A stretch of 64,000 nt of DNA from Branchinecta lynchi (lineage: Eukaryota > Arthropoda > Branchiopoda > Anostraca > Branchinectidae). The notes beneath the pieces are model-generated. The model made no database searches and was not told where the DNA came from. It was given only the letters and a program-made list of their open reading frames with translations. A program made the translations under genes and the position numbers. Location: assembly GCA_023053575.1 (NCBI GenBank), contig JAKZAP010000017.1, forward strand, positions 10,113,501 to 10,177,500, in the 5' to 3' direction. Below, piece by piece: positions 23,702 to 34,189 of this stretch (position 1 is the stretch's first letter; each line of letters opens with the position of its first letter).

Positions 23702-24160
23702 GTAAGTTATCAATTTTCTCTTTAGAAGCGCTTACTAGGTATCGTAATTATAGAGCTAATAACCGTAAACTTATTAATGGCACAACAGTAATCAGATATT
23801 ATTTGTCTTTTGGTAAGAATTCTATTTGGTTTTGGGTATAATTAATCCTATAGTTAATAAATAATTCTTGGATGCTTTATATCCTTTGTTTATGGACATT
23901 GCTATATTTGTTTTGTTCATTTTCATTTCTTGGGTTTTGGTGACCATTCACATGGTGTAAAAGAAGTAGCTCTCAAAAGGACTGCGTCAATAATGTTTAT
24001 TCTTAAGCTTTACCAAGGTTAAGTAGGCTCTGTTTTAATTTACTCACGATTTCTTTCTTGCAGCATTTCTTCGATAACGTTTTCTTCTTACTTTCATGGG
24101 TCTAAACAAGACAAGATCCTCTGTATACCTTTTTTCTATTAAAAGTTCTGAATAACTATT

Positions 24161-24270
24161 TTAGTGCCCCAGTCAAGCCACCTGGCTAAGAAGTAAACCT
24201 GATCCCCCTCCCTACGAAAACCCCTAGTAAGCAGTTTACTTACGGTAGGAAGTCTTGCCTGAGGCACTAA
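24161..24270. mobile_element. Small MITE, TTAGTGCC termini
   Basis: TTAGTGCCCCAGTCAAG at left is inverted as CTTGCCTGAGGCACTAA at right, with an inner inverted match around AGTAAACC / GTTTACT. The length is about 110 bp. It lies in the intron between the third Ig exon and the 25,474 exon. Confidence 0.55.
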
Positions 24271-25144
24271 CCCCTGGTTAACTAGCTTGAAATAAAACCC
24301 ACACTCAGCTTACACTCTCACCACACTCACACGCTTACACACTTTGGTTGAGGGCAGTTGCGCTTTTTATGCTAATTTGGAATTCTTTTCTATCTTTTTC
24401 GTTCCAGGCAAGGAGGAGAGCTTCCAGCATGAGCTTCCTGAGGCTATTTCATTTTCAGCAAGTTCTGCTTTTGTTTCATCTCCCTTAGTGCTATCACCGG
24501 TCTTTCTTGCGTTCTCTGTTTCCCTCAGTCCGAAATTAACTTACGCCTTTGACATTGGAGGCTTCTTGCCTTCCATTTACACTTTCTTTTTGATTTTAGT
24601 TGTTCAGATAATGTAGCCCTATTGGCTATTCTCTTAAATAATGTTATATTTATTATCATATCAAATTAAATATTTCGTCCTCGCGTTTGTTTTTCTCACT
24701 AGAGTTCCGGCCTAAGCACCGGAGTGACTTCCCTCGAATGTCTGAGTACGTATTGTCGTCGCAGAGCTAAAACTCCCACGGAAAATGAAAATCACCGGCG
24801 CTACCCGTTTTTTTTCAGTAAACAATTGTAAACAAGGTGAATGAAATTGGGAAAAGGAAAATTAAAGATTAACAAGGTAGCAATTGTTTAATAAGCACGT
24901 TCTTAATGACCTCGAATAATCTTGCTCGCGGAAGGATATTATTAACAATTAAAATTAAGAATAATGATTATTAAGAACAATTAAAGTTGAGAAATTCAAC
25001 TCATAAAGGTAGGGAAAAGAGGAACCTTTACATTTGGTCAATTTCAGTGTCCTGAGCTTTGTTTAATATGTGTATCAGGTCTTTCAGCCATACTCAAAAT
25101 AGTTCTAATGTAGATTTTTGTTAAATCCAACCAACTTTGGACAG

Positions 25145-25375
25145 GGAACTCTTGCTTCCGAATCCCACTTTTTCCCGGCAAGGTCTAAACGGCAAAAGTC
25201 GGGTATCCGCTGTAGGACCTCAGCTTGTGGGAGGCTGATCCGCTCCGACATCGACGCATGTAAGAAATGCTACATCAAACTTGGTGAAAATCAAAGAAAT
25301 GCAGTGCTGAACTTGAAGATTAAAAAGTACAAGACGGAAGTCATTGAGGTGGTTAGGCTTGTCCTCATTTGTTAA
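25145..25375 (+). other. Unassigned open frame with four clustered cysteines
   Basis: A frame opens after a plausible acceptor (TTTGGACAG) and encodes a Lys/Arg-rich segment with IRCRTSACGRLI and DACKKCYIKLGEN, a spacing that could bind zinc. It runs to a stop at 25,373. Reading it as an exon of the main gene needs phase 0, whereas the flanking exons (23,701 and 25,474) join perfectly in phase 1 without it. So it is either an alternative exon with its own continuation, a relic, or chance. I do not recognise the family. Confidence 0.25.
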
Positions 25376-25473
25376 TAATTCACCTTTCTTTGCTTTACAA
25401 TTTCTAGAAATTTATTGTCATGTCGTTGTATGAATTCCAGTCGGAAACCGACTTACAGACTTTTAATTTTTAG

Positions 25474-26540
25474 AATACAGAGACACCAAGATGTATCGCA
25501 AGCCTGACTGGGTCACTCGAATGGAGGAGATTCAAACTCAAATGAAAGGTAGACACGCGAGTTCCATGTCACGTGACAGCCTTGACTGCATGCATTGTGA
25601 GCACGTTTCCGTGAGCGATGGTGATGATTCGGTGTTCTACTCTAACCCCGAAGCCGTTTACAACTCTACCTCCGATATACGTAACCGCAAGTTGAGTGTT
25701 TCCAACTGTGATATTAATGTAGAGGTAGCAGTGCCGCTGCAAGAGCGATCACGCAGTGAAAAGCATGTTATGTTCAAGATTAGTACTAACACCACTAGAG
25801 ACAACCTTGACAGCATGTCCGAAAAGTATGAAGAGTTCGATGACAGTATAGGAGATAACCTGGACAGCATGCATAGTAGTACATATAGTTGTGAGAGTGG
25901 TAGTTTGGGGAATGAGTCGCCAGAGCACAAGTTGCTAACTCCTGCGTCTATCTTCGCTCAAAGTGTTCTGAATGGCTACCTTAGCAGTCATCGCAAATCA
26001 ATATCAGCAGCCATTGAGGCCTTAAGCTGTGAGGGTTTGAAGACCCCAGTTGAGAGGACCTTTGAACGGCCGCTGTTTAAGAGGGAACTAAGCTCCTCCC
26101 TTCCGGACTTGTCAAACACGTGTGATACAGAGGTTCTTATTTCGGACAGGGCCTCCGAAAAGACCTTGTCGCAAACTTCGTCAATGTTAGAGTTTCTTGC
26201 TTTAGAAGACGAGATGGGGAGTGACCCTGATGACATTAGCGACGGCTGTGACTTCATATCTTCTATATCGGACGATGATACTATCATTGGGGATGATGAA
26301 TATGAAGATTTGCGGGTGAATTACGCGGAAAATTTGAGAAGCAAACTTGGCCTGGAGCTTAGCCATAATAAGCTTCTTTCTCCCATTCTTGAGCTGGGGG
26401 AAACCCCCACTTCTGAGATATCCTACAGAAATGGTCTTCCCGGTTCGAGGCTGGCAACGCTGGATTGGAACGGCTGTCCCTTCCCTGGTCCTGGCTCTTC
26501 CAGGCATCAGGAGAATCAGAATCATGACGCGAATTTTTAA
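25474..26540 (+). CDS. Exon: Ser/Asp-rich disordered region, possibly terminal in a short isoform
   Basis: It enters in phase 1 and matches the donor at 23,701, giving YRDTKMYRKPDWVTRMEEI, a Lys/Trp-containing helix next to the third Ig domain. The remaining 330 residues are rich in Ser, Asp and Glu. They contain four variants of a DNLDSM motif (RDSLDCM, RDNLDSM, DNLDSMHS) and no fold. KHVMF and LRVNYAENL resemble RVxF-type phosphatase docking sequences. The frame runs to a TAA at 26,538 and no strong donor in the right phase precedes it, although weak GT sites exist (for example after codon AAT at about 26,431). A terminal exon of a shorter isoform is therefore plausible, by analogy with kettin from sallimus. 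The alternative is an internal exon with a weak donor joining 29,342. Confidence 0.75.
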
Positions 26541-26759
26541 CCTTGCATGTTGTTGGTGTGTTGTGTTCTCGTAGAGCTGGAGGCGAGGTGAGTGTGCTTT
26601 TCTTTGAACCGGAGGTAAATCACAGACATAATTTTATGTCTTCTTTCCAGGCATAGTACCAAATTAGACACTTTGTAAATTTTGCTTTGTGATTGTGGGA
26701 CCTCTATCCTACGGAAAGTTTGGGACATTAGAAATAGTGAACTGAAAGTCAAAAGTGTT

Positions 26760-26832
26760 CTTCAGGTGGGATTAGAACCGACTACCTTTTGGCTTACAAG
26801 GTCATTGCTCTAACACTGAGCTTCTGAGGGGC
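26760..26832 (-). tRNA. tRNA-like sequence, Thr(TGT)-like, probably a relic or SINE head
   Basis: On the minus strand AGCTCAGTGTTAGAGCA forms the D-arm/A-box. ACCTTGTAAGCC is an anticodon loop with TGT at the anticodon position. GTCGGTTCTAATCCCAC is a T-arm/B-box. Stem pairing is incomplete: one T-stem mismatch, and about four of the seven acceptor pairs are clean. So it is likely a pseudogene or tRNA-derived repeat and not a working gene. Confidence 0.45.
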
Positions 26833-26871
26833 TTGTGAACCTAGTTCGTAAACTAATACAGTAGTCATGGT

Positions 26872-27056
26872 GGGTTTACACACAGCGTAAAATCCGAGCG
26901 TATTTTACGCACGTTTTGAGCTTGAAAAGATTTCTAGCAATACGGACGTATTTAGATACAAAACGGACCGATTTCTCAAACACGTCCGTATTGCTAGAAT
27001 GTTTTCAAGCTCAAAAAGTGCGTAAAATACGCTCGAATTTTACGCAGTGTGTAAAT
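26872..27056. mobile_element. Foldback element, about 90-bp hairpin arms
   Basis: The left arm begins GTTTACACACAGCGTAAAAT and runs through GAGCGTATTTTACGCAC, TTTTGAGCTTGAAAA and CTAGCAATACGGACGT. The right arm repeats these inverted, ending ACGCAGTGTGTAAAT. Arms match nearly base for base and leave a short centre near 26,965. The shape suggests a non-autonomous MITE able to snap back. Confidence 0.8.
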
Positions 27057-27324
27057 GGACTATCAGATAGGAGCAGGCTACAGGGACTGTGATCCTGCCG
27101 CGGCAGATTCTTCTTCAGTTTACAAAAATCAAGATGAAATGGAGAAAAAAATTACTCGTCATTCAGCAAAATTAACTTTTGAGTATGAATTAGTGTATGT
27201 GACGTTAAGTAAGGAATTTTTACTTTTTGATAATTTTTAAAGCTATTGTGTGGAGGTAAAGACTAAGCCACTCGCATTCTAAGGGAGAATTAATAAAATA
27301 AAGAAATAAAGAAAAGCATTACAA

Positions 27325-28806
27325 ACAAGACCAAAGGTTTCGATGGGATCCCAAAAATTCAATATCTGATCCAGACAACTGGGTCTTGTCTTAGCCAGAT
27401 ACAGTCTTCGCCAGACTCCTTGAACATTTTTACAATTAAAATTCAGAAACAGATTAAGGCCAAATAGCTAATCACCTGAGAAAACCAAGTTCAGATTTGG
27501 ATTCAGCATGTGTGTTTACATCACGATTTTCTTATGACATTATGTGACATTTTAATGAGTTTTTCCGTACGGGTTGTCTTAGCCAGATACAGTCTTCGCC
27601 AGACTCCTTGAACATTTTTACAATTAAAATTCAGAAACAGATTAAGGCCAAATAGCTAATCACCTGAGAAAACCAAGTTCAGATTTGGATTCAGCATGTG
27701 TGTTTACCCCTATAAGTCATATCTGTTTTGACGAAAACTTCCTGCCACTTCTGCCAATTTCCCGGTTCCGGACGAACTCCAGAACTACTTGTCCGGCGAA
27801 AAAAGAAAGCTCAAACACGAAATCAGGGTATCTTCTTTCCCCAGTAATGAACATCTAATCAACTTCAAATAGAAATTTAGCTTATAACAAATTTTCCGAT
27901 TCCAGCCGGATTCCGGTCGAACTATATGTCCGAGTAAAATATGATTGTCATACAGGGACTCAGCATCTCTTCTTACCCAATCGCTTATCTAATCAACTAG
28001 AAATAAAACTTTGACTTCCAACAGTTTTCCGGTTTTGGCCTGATTCCGGACGAACTACATGTCCGGGAAGAAACTTGTTTTCACATAAGTTTTCAGCATG
28101 TCTTCTTGCACTAAATCGAACATCTAATCAACTCCAAATAAAACTTTTAATTTTGACAAACTTTCCGGTTTGGGCTGGATTCCTGTCGAAATACTTGTCC
28201 GTCGAGAAAATAGTTTTCACCATCGTCTTCAGCATGTTTTCCTACCCCTAAATCGAACATCTAATCAATTTCAAATAAAACTTTTACTTTCAACAAACTT
28301 TCCGGTTTGGGCCGGACTTGTCCGTCGAGAAAATAATTTTCACAATCGTCTTCAGCATGTCTTCCTACCCCTAAATCGAACATCTAATCAACTTCAAATA
28401 AAACTTTTACTTTCAACAAACTTTCCGGTTTTGGCCGGATTCCGGGCGAACTACTTGTCCGATGACAAAATGGTTTTCACCATCGTGTTCAGCATGTCTT
28501 CTTACCTCATAATCGACTATCACATTAGCTGTTTCAAAACATTTTGTTTGTCCCTTAATTTGAATCCCCTCCGCCACCCCTAAATGTAGAGCTACAAAGC
28601 CCATCTACGAACTTGACTGGTCCGACGACCCAACGAATCCTCACACCAAGTTTCATCAAAATATCTCATTCCCTTCGAGAGCTATCGTGCTTACAGACGG
28701 ACGGACAGACGGACGGACGGACGGACAGACGGACGGACGGACGGACAGACGGACAACTTTTGTGATGTCATAGGTATCCCTCCACTTACGTTTTGGGATC
28801 CCAAAA
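27325..28806 (+). repeat. Family A repeat, inverse-orientation copy
   Basis: It begins ACAAGACCAAAGGTTTCGAT then GGGATCCCA, the inverse of the terminus at 1,045. About six units of roughly 135 bp follow, each with CATCTAATCAACTTCAAAT and a TTCCGGTTTTGGCCGGATT phrase. The block near 27,398-27,525 is repeated almost identically at 27,576-27,705. The far end holds a GGACGGACGGACGGACAGAC microsatellite (28,694-28,753) and GGTATCCCTCCACTTACGTT, TTGGGATCCC. Confidence 0.7.
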
Positions 28807-29341
28807 ATAGAACCCGGTGGGCAACTTGTATATGCGGAAAAAGTTCTTAACACCATTGTTTTCCATCAATTTCTTAGAGTCCGATGACTTTCTTATATAT
28901 TGTATTCTTATTATTGACCTTGTTTTCCCAGAAAGCTCAAGTCCCAAAATCTATACTGTAAAGTCTAACCTCTTGGACAATGGTAGACCATGATAGTAGG
29001 CTTAACTGACTAGTTGAACGAGTAATCGCATCGAGGCCACACATCAGGATGTATGAGAGACGCGGGATGGTGGTCGAGCTTGGGAAACCACCGAGTATCT
29101 AAGATCAGAAACTGCATTCTTAGTCCCTAACATTCCGGGATTTTAACGATCGGAATAATCTATTTGATATGGTCTAGTACTGTACCAAAGTTCGCAATAA
29201 GCCATTCAGATTGCTGCAAGTTTGAAGTCTTATCTAGGAAAGACTCATATGTAAAACTGCTAGCTTCTTCCACGTAGTTTATTTTTAATTCGCGCATTTG
29301 TTAACCGAAGTTCGATTTAACAGTTTGATTTTTATTTATAG

Positions 29342-29446
29342 CGAGCCAACAGGCTCCAATGTTCACAACACCATTATTGGACTGCAGGATCCAGGAGCGT
29401 GAGACGGCCAAATTCGAGTGCTATTTCACCGGAAATCCGGTCCCAG
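29342..29446 (+). CDS. Exon: first part of the fourth Ig domain
   Basis: The exon is 105 bp, phase 1 to phase 1 (donor GTAAAG at 29,447). It encodes SQQAPMFTTPLLDC, then QERETAKFECYFTGNPVP. These are the A-A' and B strands of an I-set Ig with its first cysteine (KFECYFTG). The domain is completed by the exon at 32,176, so the Ig is split by a 2.7-kb intron loaded with repeats. Both halves match in phase and in position of the break, just before the C strand. Confidence 0.85.
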
Positions 29447-29687
29447 GTAAAGGTCAAATTCTACATTTTCCCGTAGTTATAGTGTTTTTTTTCTGGTAGG
29501 ACTAATCTAATGTTTTGTAGTTCTTAGTGGGTAAGTGAGCTGAGGGTCTGTCTTGACAATATTCCGAACCTTCTTGGAAAAGTAACCAAGAAAATGAACT
29601 TTCGACCATAGTAGTAAAGTAGTAAACATAAAATCACGAAATCGAAAACACATAAAGGATCCCAATGTGCATAAGTTTTTTTAAAAA

Positions 29688-30786
29688 AAGACCAAAGGTT
29701 TCGATAGGATCCCAAGAACTTAATATTTGATCCGGACAATTGTGTCTTGTAGGTATCCGGTCTCTTAAACATTTTACTATTGAAATTTAGAAACAGACTA
29801 ATGCCATGACTATAGTCATCTGATAAAACAAAGTTCAGGTATGGGTTCAGAATGAGTGTTTACCCCTATACGTCATATCTACTTTGATGAAGTTGATCGA
29901 AACTTTCTGCCTTACTTCTGCCAAATTTCCGGTTTCAGTTGTATTCCGCTCGATTCCGGGTGAACTACTTGTCCGGCAAAAAACTAAAGCTTAAACGAAT
30001 TCCGCATATTTCCAGTTTCCATAGATAGTTCTTTAGCCCAAGGTGACTTCGAAGTCAGCTATATATAAGTTAGCTGACTTATCCGTTTTGCACCGTCAAA
30101 TATGATTTCCAATTACTCTTATATCGAACCTCTAACAACTTCAGATAAAATTTTAACAAATTTTCAGGTTTGGCCGGACTCCGGGTGGACTGTTTGTCCG
30201 GCGAGAAAATAATTTTCATATAGCCTACAGATTCAGTAAGCCACCTTACCACCTACCTCGAACGTCTAATCAACTTAACTAAGCTCAGATAAAACTTTTT
30301 TAAATGTTCCTCTTTCGGCCGGATTCCGAGCGAACTATATAGCCGGGTAGAAAACGATTGCCATATATGCCTTCAGCAAGTCTTCTTATACCCCTATGTC
30401 TAACATTTAATCAACTTAATATAAAACTTTTACTTTCAACAAATTTACCGGTCTTGAACGGATTACTGGCGAACTGCTTGTCCAAGTACAAAACGATTGT
30501 CATATATGGATTCAGCATGTCTTTTTACCCATACATCGAATATTCAATTAACTTCAGATAAAACTTTTATTTTTAACAAACTTTCCGGTTTTATCCGGAT
30601 TCCGGACGAACTATAGGGGTGCCTGAACTTGGTTTTCTCAGATGACTAGCCATTGGCATCAATCTGTTTCTAAATTTAATAGTAAAAATGTTCAAGGTGT
30701 CTGGCGAAGACTGGGTATCTGGAAGACGCAGTCATCTGGATCAAATATTAGATTTATGGGATCCCGTCGAAACCTTTGGTCTTGTT
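29688..30786. mobile_element. Family A element with long terminal inverted repeats
   Basis: The left end AAGACCAAAGGTTTCGATAG and the right end inverted, ATCCCGTCGAAACCTTTGGT then CTTGTT, match for well over 100 bp, including TTGATCC-GGACAA and the AATTTAGAAACAGA blocks. Between them lie about four of the 135-bp units. This copy shows family A to be a DNA element with long inverted ends around an internal array. It lies inside the intron splitting the fourth Ig domain. Confidence 0.75.
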
Positions 30787-31213
30787 ATTTTTAGTAATAT
30801 CATGTATTTTTTTGTTAGTTTTAGATTTGTGTCAGAACCATAGTTATACAACAAAACTTAGTATTTATTGAAAGTCGGTAGTTTTGAGTTGAAGCACAAC
30901 TCGTACTAGAAATGATATTTTCGTTGAAACGCCTCAGAAATATCGTTTTCGAAAATACCATTAGCCTACCTTCCATGTAAAATTAGCGATTTTCTTGTTG
31001 GCGCTTGTCGACTCTATACAGTCTTCTCTTCGACGCGGTGGATCAAAATCTTTGAAAAAGGAATGTGGTTTAAAAGAAATGGGGAAACTAGGGAACACAA
31101 AAGAAGTAAGGAAAATGACACATGGCTTATTATCTATCATGTCTTCCAAAATAAAAACAACACTTTGAAGCTCTTCATACCTTACGTGTGCAAGAGCAGT
31201 CGGCTCACCTTAA

Positions 31214-31610
31214 AGACGCTTTTACATTGACGCGTCGTTGCGATGCGTACGTGTTTATCTTGCGCTGCGTACAGGTTGCGTAGCGTATCTTTCACACCTG
31301 CGCAACAAGCTTTTAGGATGCATGTGTATTTACGTTTTCCCTCCTCGATTTCTTATGATGAATTCTCGTTTCTTTCATCATTACTCAGTTTGCCTTCATC
31401 GTTAGTAGGTTTTCCAGTTTGTCTTCAAAAACTCAAATTCTATGAAAAATTTGATGCGTACGCGTCGACGCAACGCAAGAATACAACTTGGTTGTATTCT
31501 TGCTTTGCGTTTTATTTGTCTGCATAAGCTCTGCGTTGCGTCACCGCAAGCGCGATGCAGAGGTTGCGTAGCACAGTGTGAAAGCGTCAACGCGTCAGTG
31601 TTAAAGCGGC
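31214..31610. mobile_element. MITE flanked by TTAA
   Basis: TTAA stands at 31,210-31,213 and 31,611-31,614. The inverted ends are AGACGCTTTTACATTGACGC and, from the right, GCCGCTTTAACACTGACGCG. The interior contains inverted GCAACGCAAGAATACAA / TTGTATTCTTGCTTTGCG. A TTAA target suggests piggyBac-type mobilisation. No transposase. Confidence 0.65.
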
Positions 31611-31662
31611 TTAAAGCTTTCGGCGAATTTTCCGGGCAAGACTGGTAAAACTCTCAAAAAAT

Positions 31663-32079
31663 AGTTGCGTTTTGCAGATACCATGGTATCTGATACCACG
31701 GTTTAAAGTCGTTTTCGCAGTTATCGTGGTATCTAATACCACTGTCAAAAGGCGTTTCCGCTTTTATCGTAGTATCTGGCCAGTTATCGTGAAATCTGAT
31801 ATTCAGGTACCACGGTCCGACCGTGGTAACTGACCGTGGTATCTGAAAAAGTCATCTCACATTCATCAATTTTTTGTCAAATTGGTGGGAAAGAAGTTTG
31901 GCGCTTAGTGATGTGACTGAATATCAGTTTTTCTTGTGGGATGACTTAGACAAACATTTCTGCAATTGTCGTTTTTGCAGAGCAACCGTATGTCAGATAC
32001 CACGGCTGCTGCAAAAACGACTGATTGCAGATCCAGTGACCGTGGTAACAGATACCATAGTATCTGCAAAAACGCAACT
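31663..32079. mobile_element. Palindrome-rich MITE, copy 2
   Basis: It is bounded by AGTTGCGTTTTGCAGATACC and, inverted, GTATCTGCAAAAACGCAACT. The interior has at least eight variants of the GGTATCTGATACC / GATACCACGG palindromic word. It ends about 95 bp before the acceptor of the 32,176 exon. Confidence 0.7.
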
Positions 32080-32175
32080 GATGATTGATTGATTGAAAGC
32101 TAGGCGCGAGCATTTGCCCACCCCAAATGACGCCTTGATTACAGAACAAGAACATTTATTTTCTTCCTTCTTAAG

Positions 32176-32358
32176 GTGTGTCATTCTACCATAATGGTAA
32201 GATGCTGAAGAATTCGAAGCAGATCCAGATTCGTCTTAAGAACGACAGGGCCATCTGCTCCTTCTTCGAGTGCAGTATGGATATGGAAGGAGACTACGTC
32301 TGCAAAGCCGAGAATGCCGCTGGCCAATCGGAGACAAAGGCGACCCTCCACATTGCTG
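32176..32358 (+). CDS. Exon: second part of the fourth Ig domain
   Basis: The exon is 183 bp, phase 1 to phase 1 (donor GTAAGA at 32,359). It encodes VSFYHNGKMLKNSKQIQI, then RAICSFFECSMDMEGDY and VCKAENAAGQSETKATL. The C-strand tryptophan is replaced by Phe (VSFYHNG), while the F-strand DYVCKAENAAG is textbook I-set. Joined to 29,342-29,446 it makes a complete domain of about 95 residues. The minus-strand frames over the same bases are shadows. Confidence 0.9.
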
Positions 32359-32424
32359 GTAAGACACACGATCTGAATCCCTAATGTCAAGGACGGATAA
32401 TGATAAGAATCCGGTCGCCACTTA

Positions 32425-32717
32425 GAGCGTGTTCCACCCTACTTACCGTAGTTACTCACGAATTTTGGCTTTTTGCCGTCAAGGCTGGAACGATTTTCTA
32501 TGTTCCAGCAGAATATCATACCACGGATTAATCCGACCAATCATGTTACAGAGATGCGCAGTTACCATGCTTACTACGCTCCTAAGCATGGTAAGCAAAT
32601 ATTTACCGTTAGTTACTGTTTCGAGAAGGCTGGAACGACCAGCGTAGTAGCTTTGCGTGAGGTTGGAACGAAAATAGTAAATATCAGTTACTATCGTTAG
32701 AAGGGTAGAACACGCTC
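32425..32717. mobile_element. MITE with TTA TSD (PIF/Harbinger-like)
   Basis: TTA flanks at 32,422-32,424 and 32,718-32,720. The inverted ends are GAGCGTGTTCCACCCTACT and AGGGTAGAACACGCTC. An inner inverted pair is GGCTGGAACGA at 32,480 and 32,628 (direct) with TTCCAGC. The TTA duplication and length fit a Harbinger-type MITE. Three overlapping frames here are not genes. Confidence 0.75.
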
Positions 32718-32806
32718 TTAGCCGACTATTAATCCGTCGTTCAGTAAATTCCAAGTTTTGTATAATTATAAGACCAAGAGATGGAAGCAAGAGGGACAAG
32801 AATCAA

Positions 32807-33185
32807 GGTTTCGATGGTATCCCAAAAATTGAATTTTTTATCGGACGTATTTTATGCAGACAATAGGGTCTTGTATATTTTCGGTCTTCGCCAGACCCTT
32901 TAAGCATGTAACTATTTATCCTACTCAACCGCTTAAAAATAAAAATACAAGTACGTGTTTTTGAGAAATGACGGCCAAACGGTAGAGTGATAGTGTAGGT
33001 GCAGGATTGCAGTTGAGGAAATTAAAAATGAGGTAGAAGCTAGGCTCTTAGACCAAGAAATCCAGTTTAAACAAAATATTTTAACCCCTTTAACCCCTTT
33101 GAGGGTTATCGTGCTAACAGACGGATGGACAGGCGTACAATTTTTACGAAGTCATAGGTATCCTATCACTTACGTTTTGAGAAAA
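32807..33185. repeat. Family A fragment
   Basis: It starts with AAGGTTTCGATGGTATCCCA and GGTCTTCGCCAGACCC. It closes with a degraded CAGACGGATGGACAGGCG and GGTATCCTATCACTTACGTT, the two ends of the 27,325-28,806 copy without its array. Confidence 0.6.
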
Positions 33186-33686
33186 TGTTGTAAGTAAGCA
33201 CGAATTCAGCTCCTTAGTTATTTATGTCAGGTGTTTCGAAGAGCACTGTACCGTGTTTCTAGTAACAGAAACATAACTTTTTATATTTCAGTCAAATTCA
33301 CCGGTCGATTTTTTCATTTTAAATAACAAGGAAATGTTAAAGCCGCTAGCAGCTTTTAAATATTAAATGTTATTTCATTTTATAAAATAACCTGTAGTCG
33401 ACCAGCATATCTTAAATCCAATCTTTCACTCTCCGTTGACTAATGTTTTTCGTTTTCTCTGAGATTTTTTGTTTTCTTTATATGTGAAGTAATACTTCCA
33501 CACACCATGGGCAGTGCTCACTCCGCGTGGGGTTAGTAACATCACACATTTCTTTGTATTTCAGTAAAAGAAGAACTAATAATAAATAAATAGGCCATGT
33601 CGCGATTCTTTTTTAGTAGCCTGATCCCTCATCAGTGTTCTGTGCCCTGTTAACTTTCATCTTTAGACGATATTATTTTCCTTTAG

Positions 33687-33846
33687 CTTTGTCCGAAGAG
33701 GAACGCACGGAGTGGGAAGAAAAACGCAAGAGGGAATTGGAAGAAATTGGGAAGTTCGAGCAGGAAAGAAAAGAGGCCGAGGATAACAAGAAATCGGCCC
33801 GCAAGTCGAAGAAAGCCCAGTATGTCGCTGAGAAGAGAGCTGTTAG
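33687..33846 (+). CDS. Exon: charged Glu/Lys helix
   Basis: The exon is 160 bp, phase 1 in and phase 2 out (donor GTAAGC at 33,847). It encodes LSEEERTEWEEKRKRELEEI then a continuous Glu/Lys/Arg run to KAQYVAEKRAV. There are no helix breakers, and the alternating charge pattern fits a single long alpha-helix or coiled coil. It follows the fourth Ig domain and continues in the next small exon. Phase 2 out fits the 36,163 acceptor exactly. Confidence 0.88.
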
Positions 33847-33902
33847 GTAAGCTGCAATCAGCAGTTTATTTTTTTTTTCGGCAAACGACCGAATCGTGTC
33901 AC

Positions 33903-34091
33903 CAGGCCCGTATCCAGGAATTTATTTCGGGGGAGGGGGGGTTGCCTGGTGGTCGGACAAGAAAGTACAAAAAACACATAGATCAGAGGGAAAAGCCTAT
34001 ACAAATCGTTTTTTTTATGTTTCGGGGGGGGGGGGGGGGGTCAACCCACTACCCCCCCCCCCCCCCCCCCCCCCCCTTGGATACGGCCTTG
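33903..34091. mobile_element. hAT-type MITE with long G and C runs
   Basis: The inverted ends are CAGGCCCGTATCCAGGA and TTGGATACGGCCTTG. The flanks are CGTGTCAC (33,895-33,902) and CGTGTCAG (34,092-34,099), an 8-bp TSD with one change. The interior has an 18-base G run and a 26-base C run, likely unstable. The Gly/Pro frames across it are artefacts. Confidence 0.75.
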
Positions 34092-34189
34092 CGTGTCAGC
34101 TCTCTTTATCGCACATTTTTCATATTCTAGTTCACATCCACTGTGCGGTTTACTCCTAGTAGTCACTCAATGACGATCACCATCGTCAC

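Noticed and set aside
24344..24616. A 90-residue hydrophobic frame after an acceptor-like sequence, KEESFQHELPEAISF
   Set aside because: It could enter in phase 1 but has no usable donor before its stop, and the flanking exons splice in frame without it.
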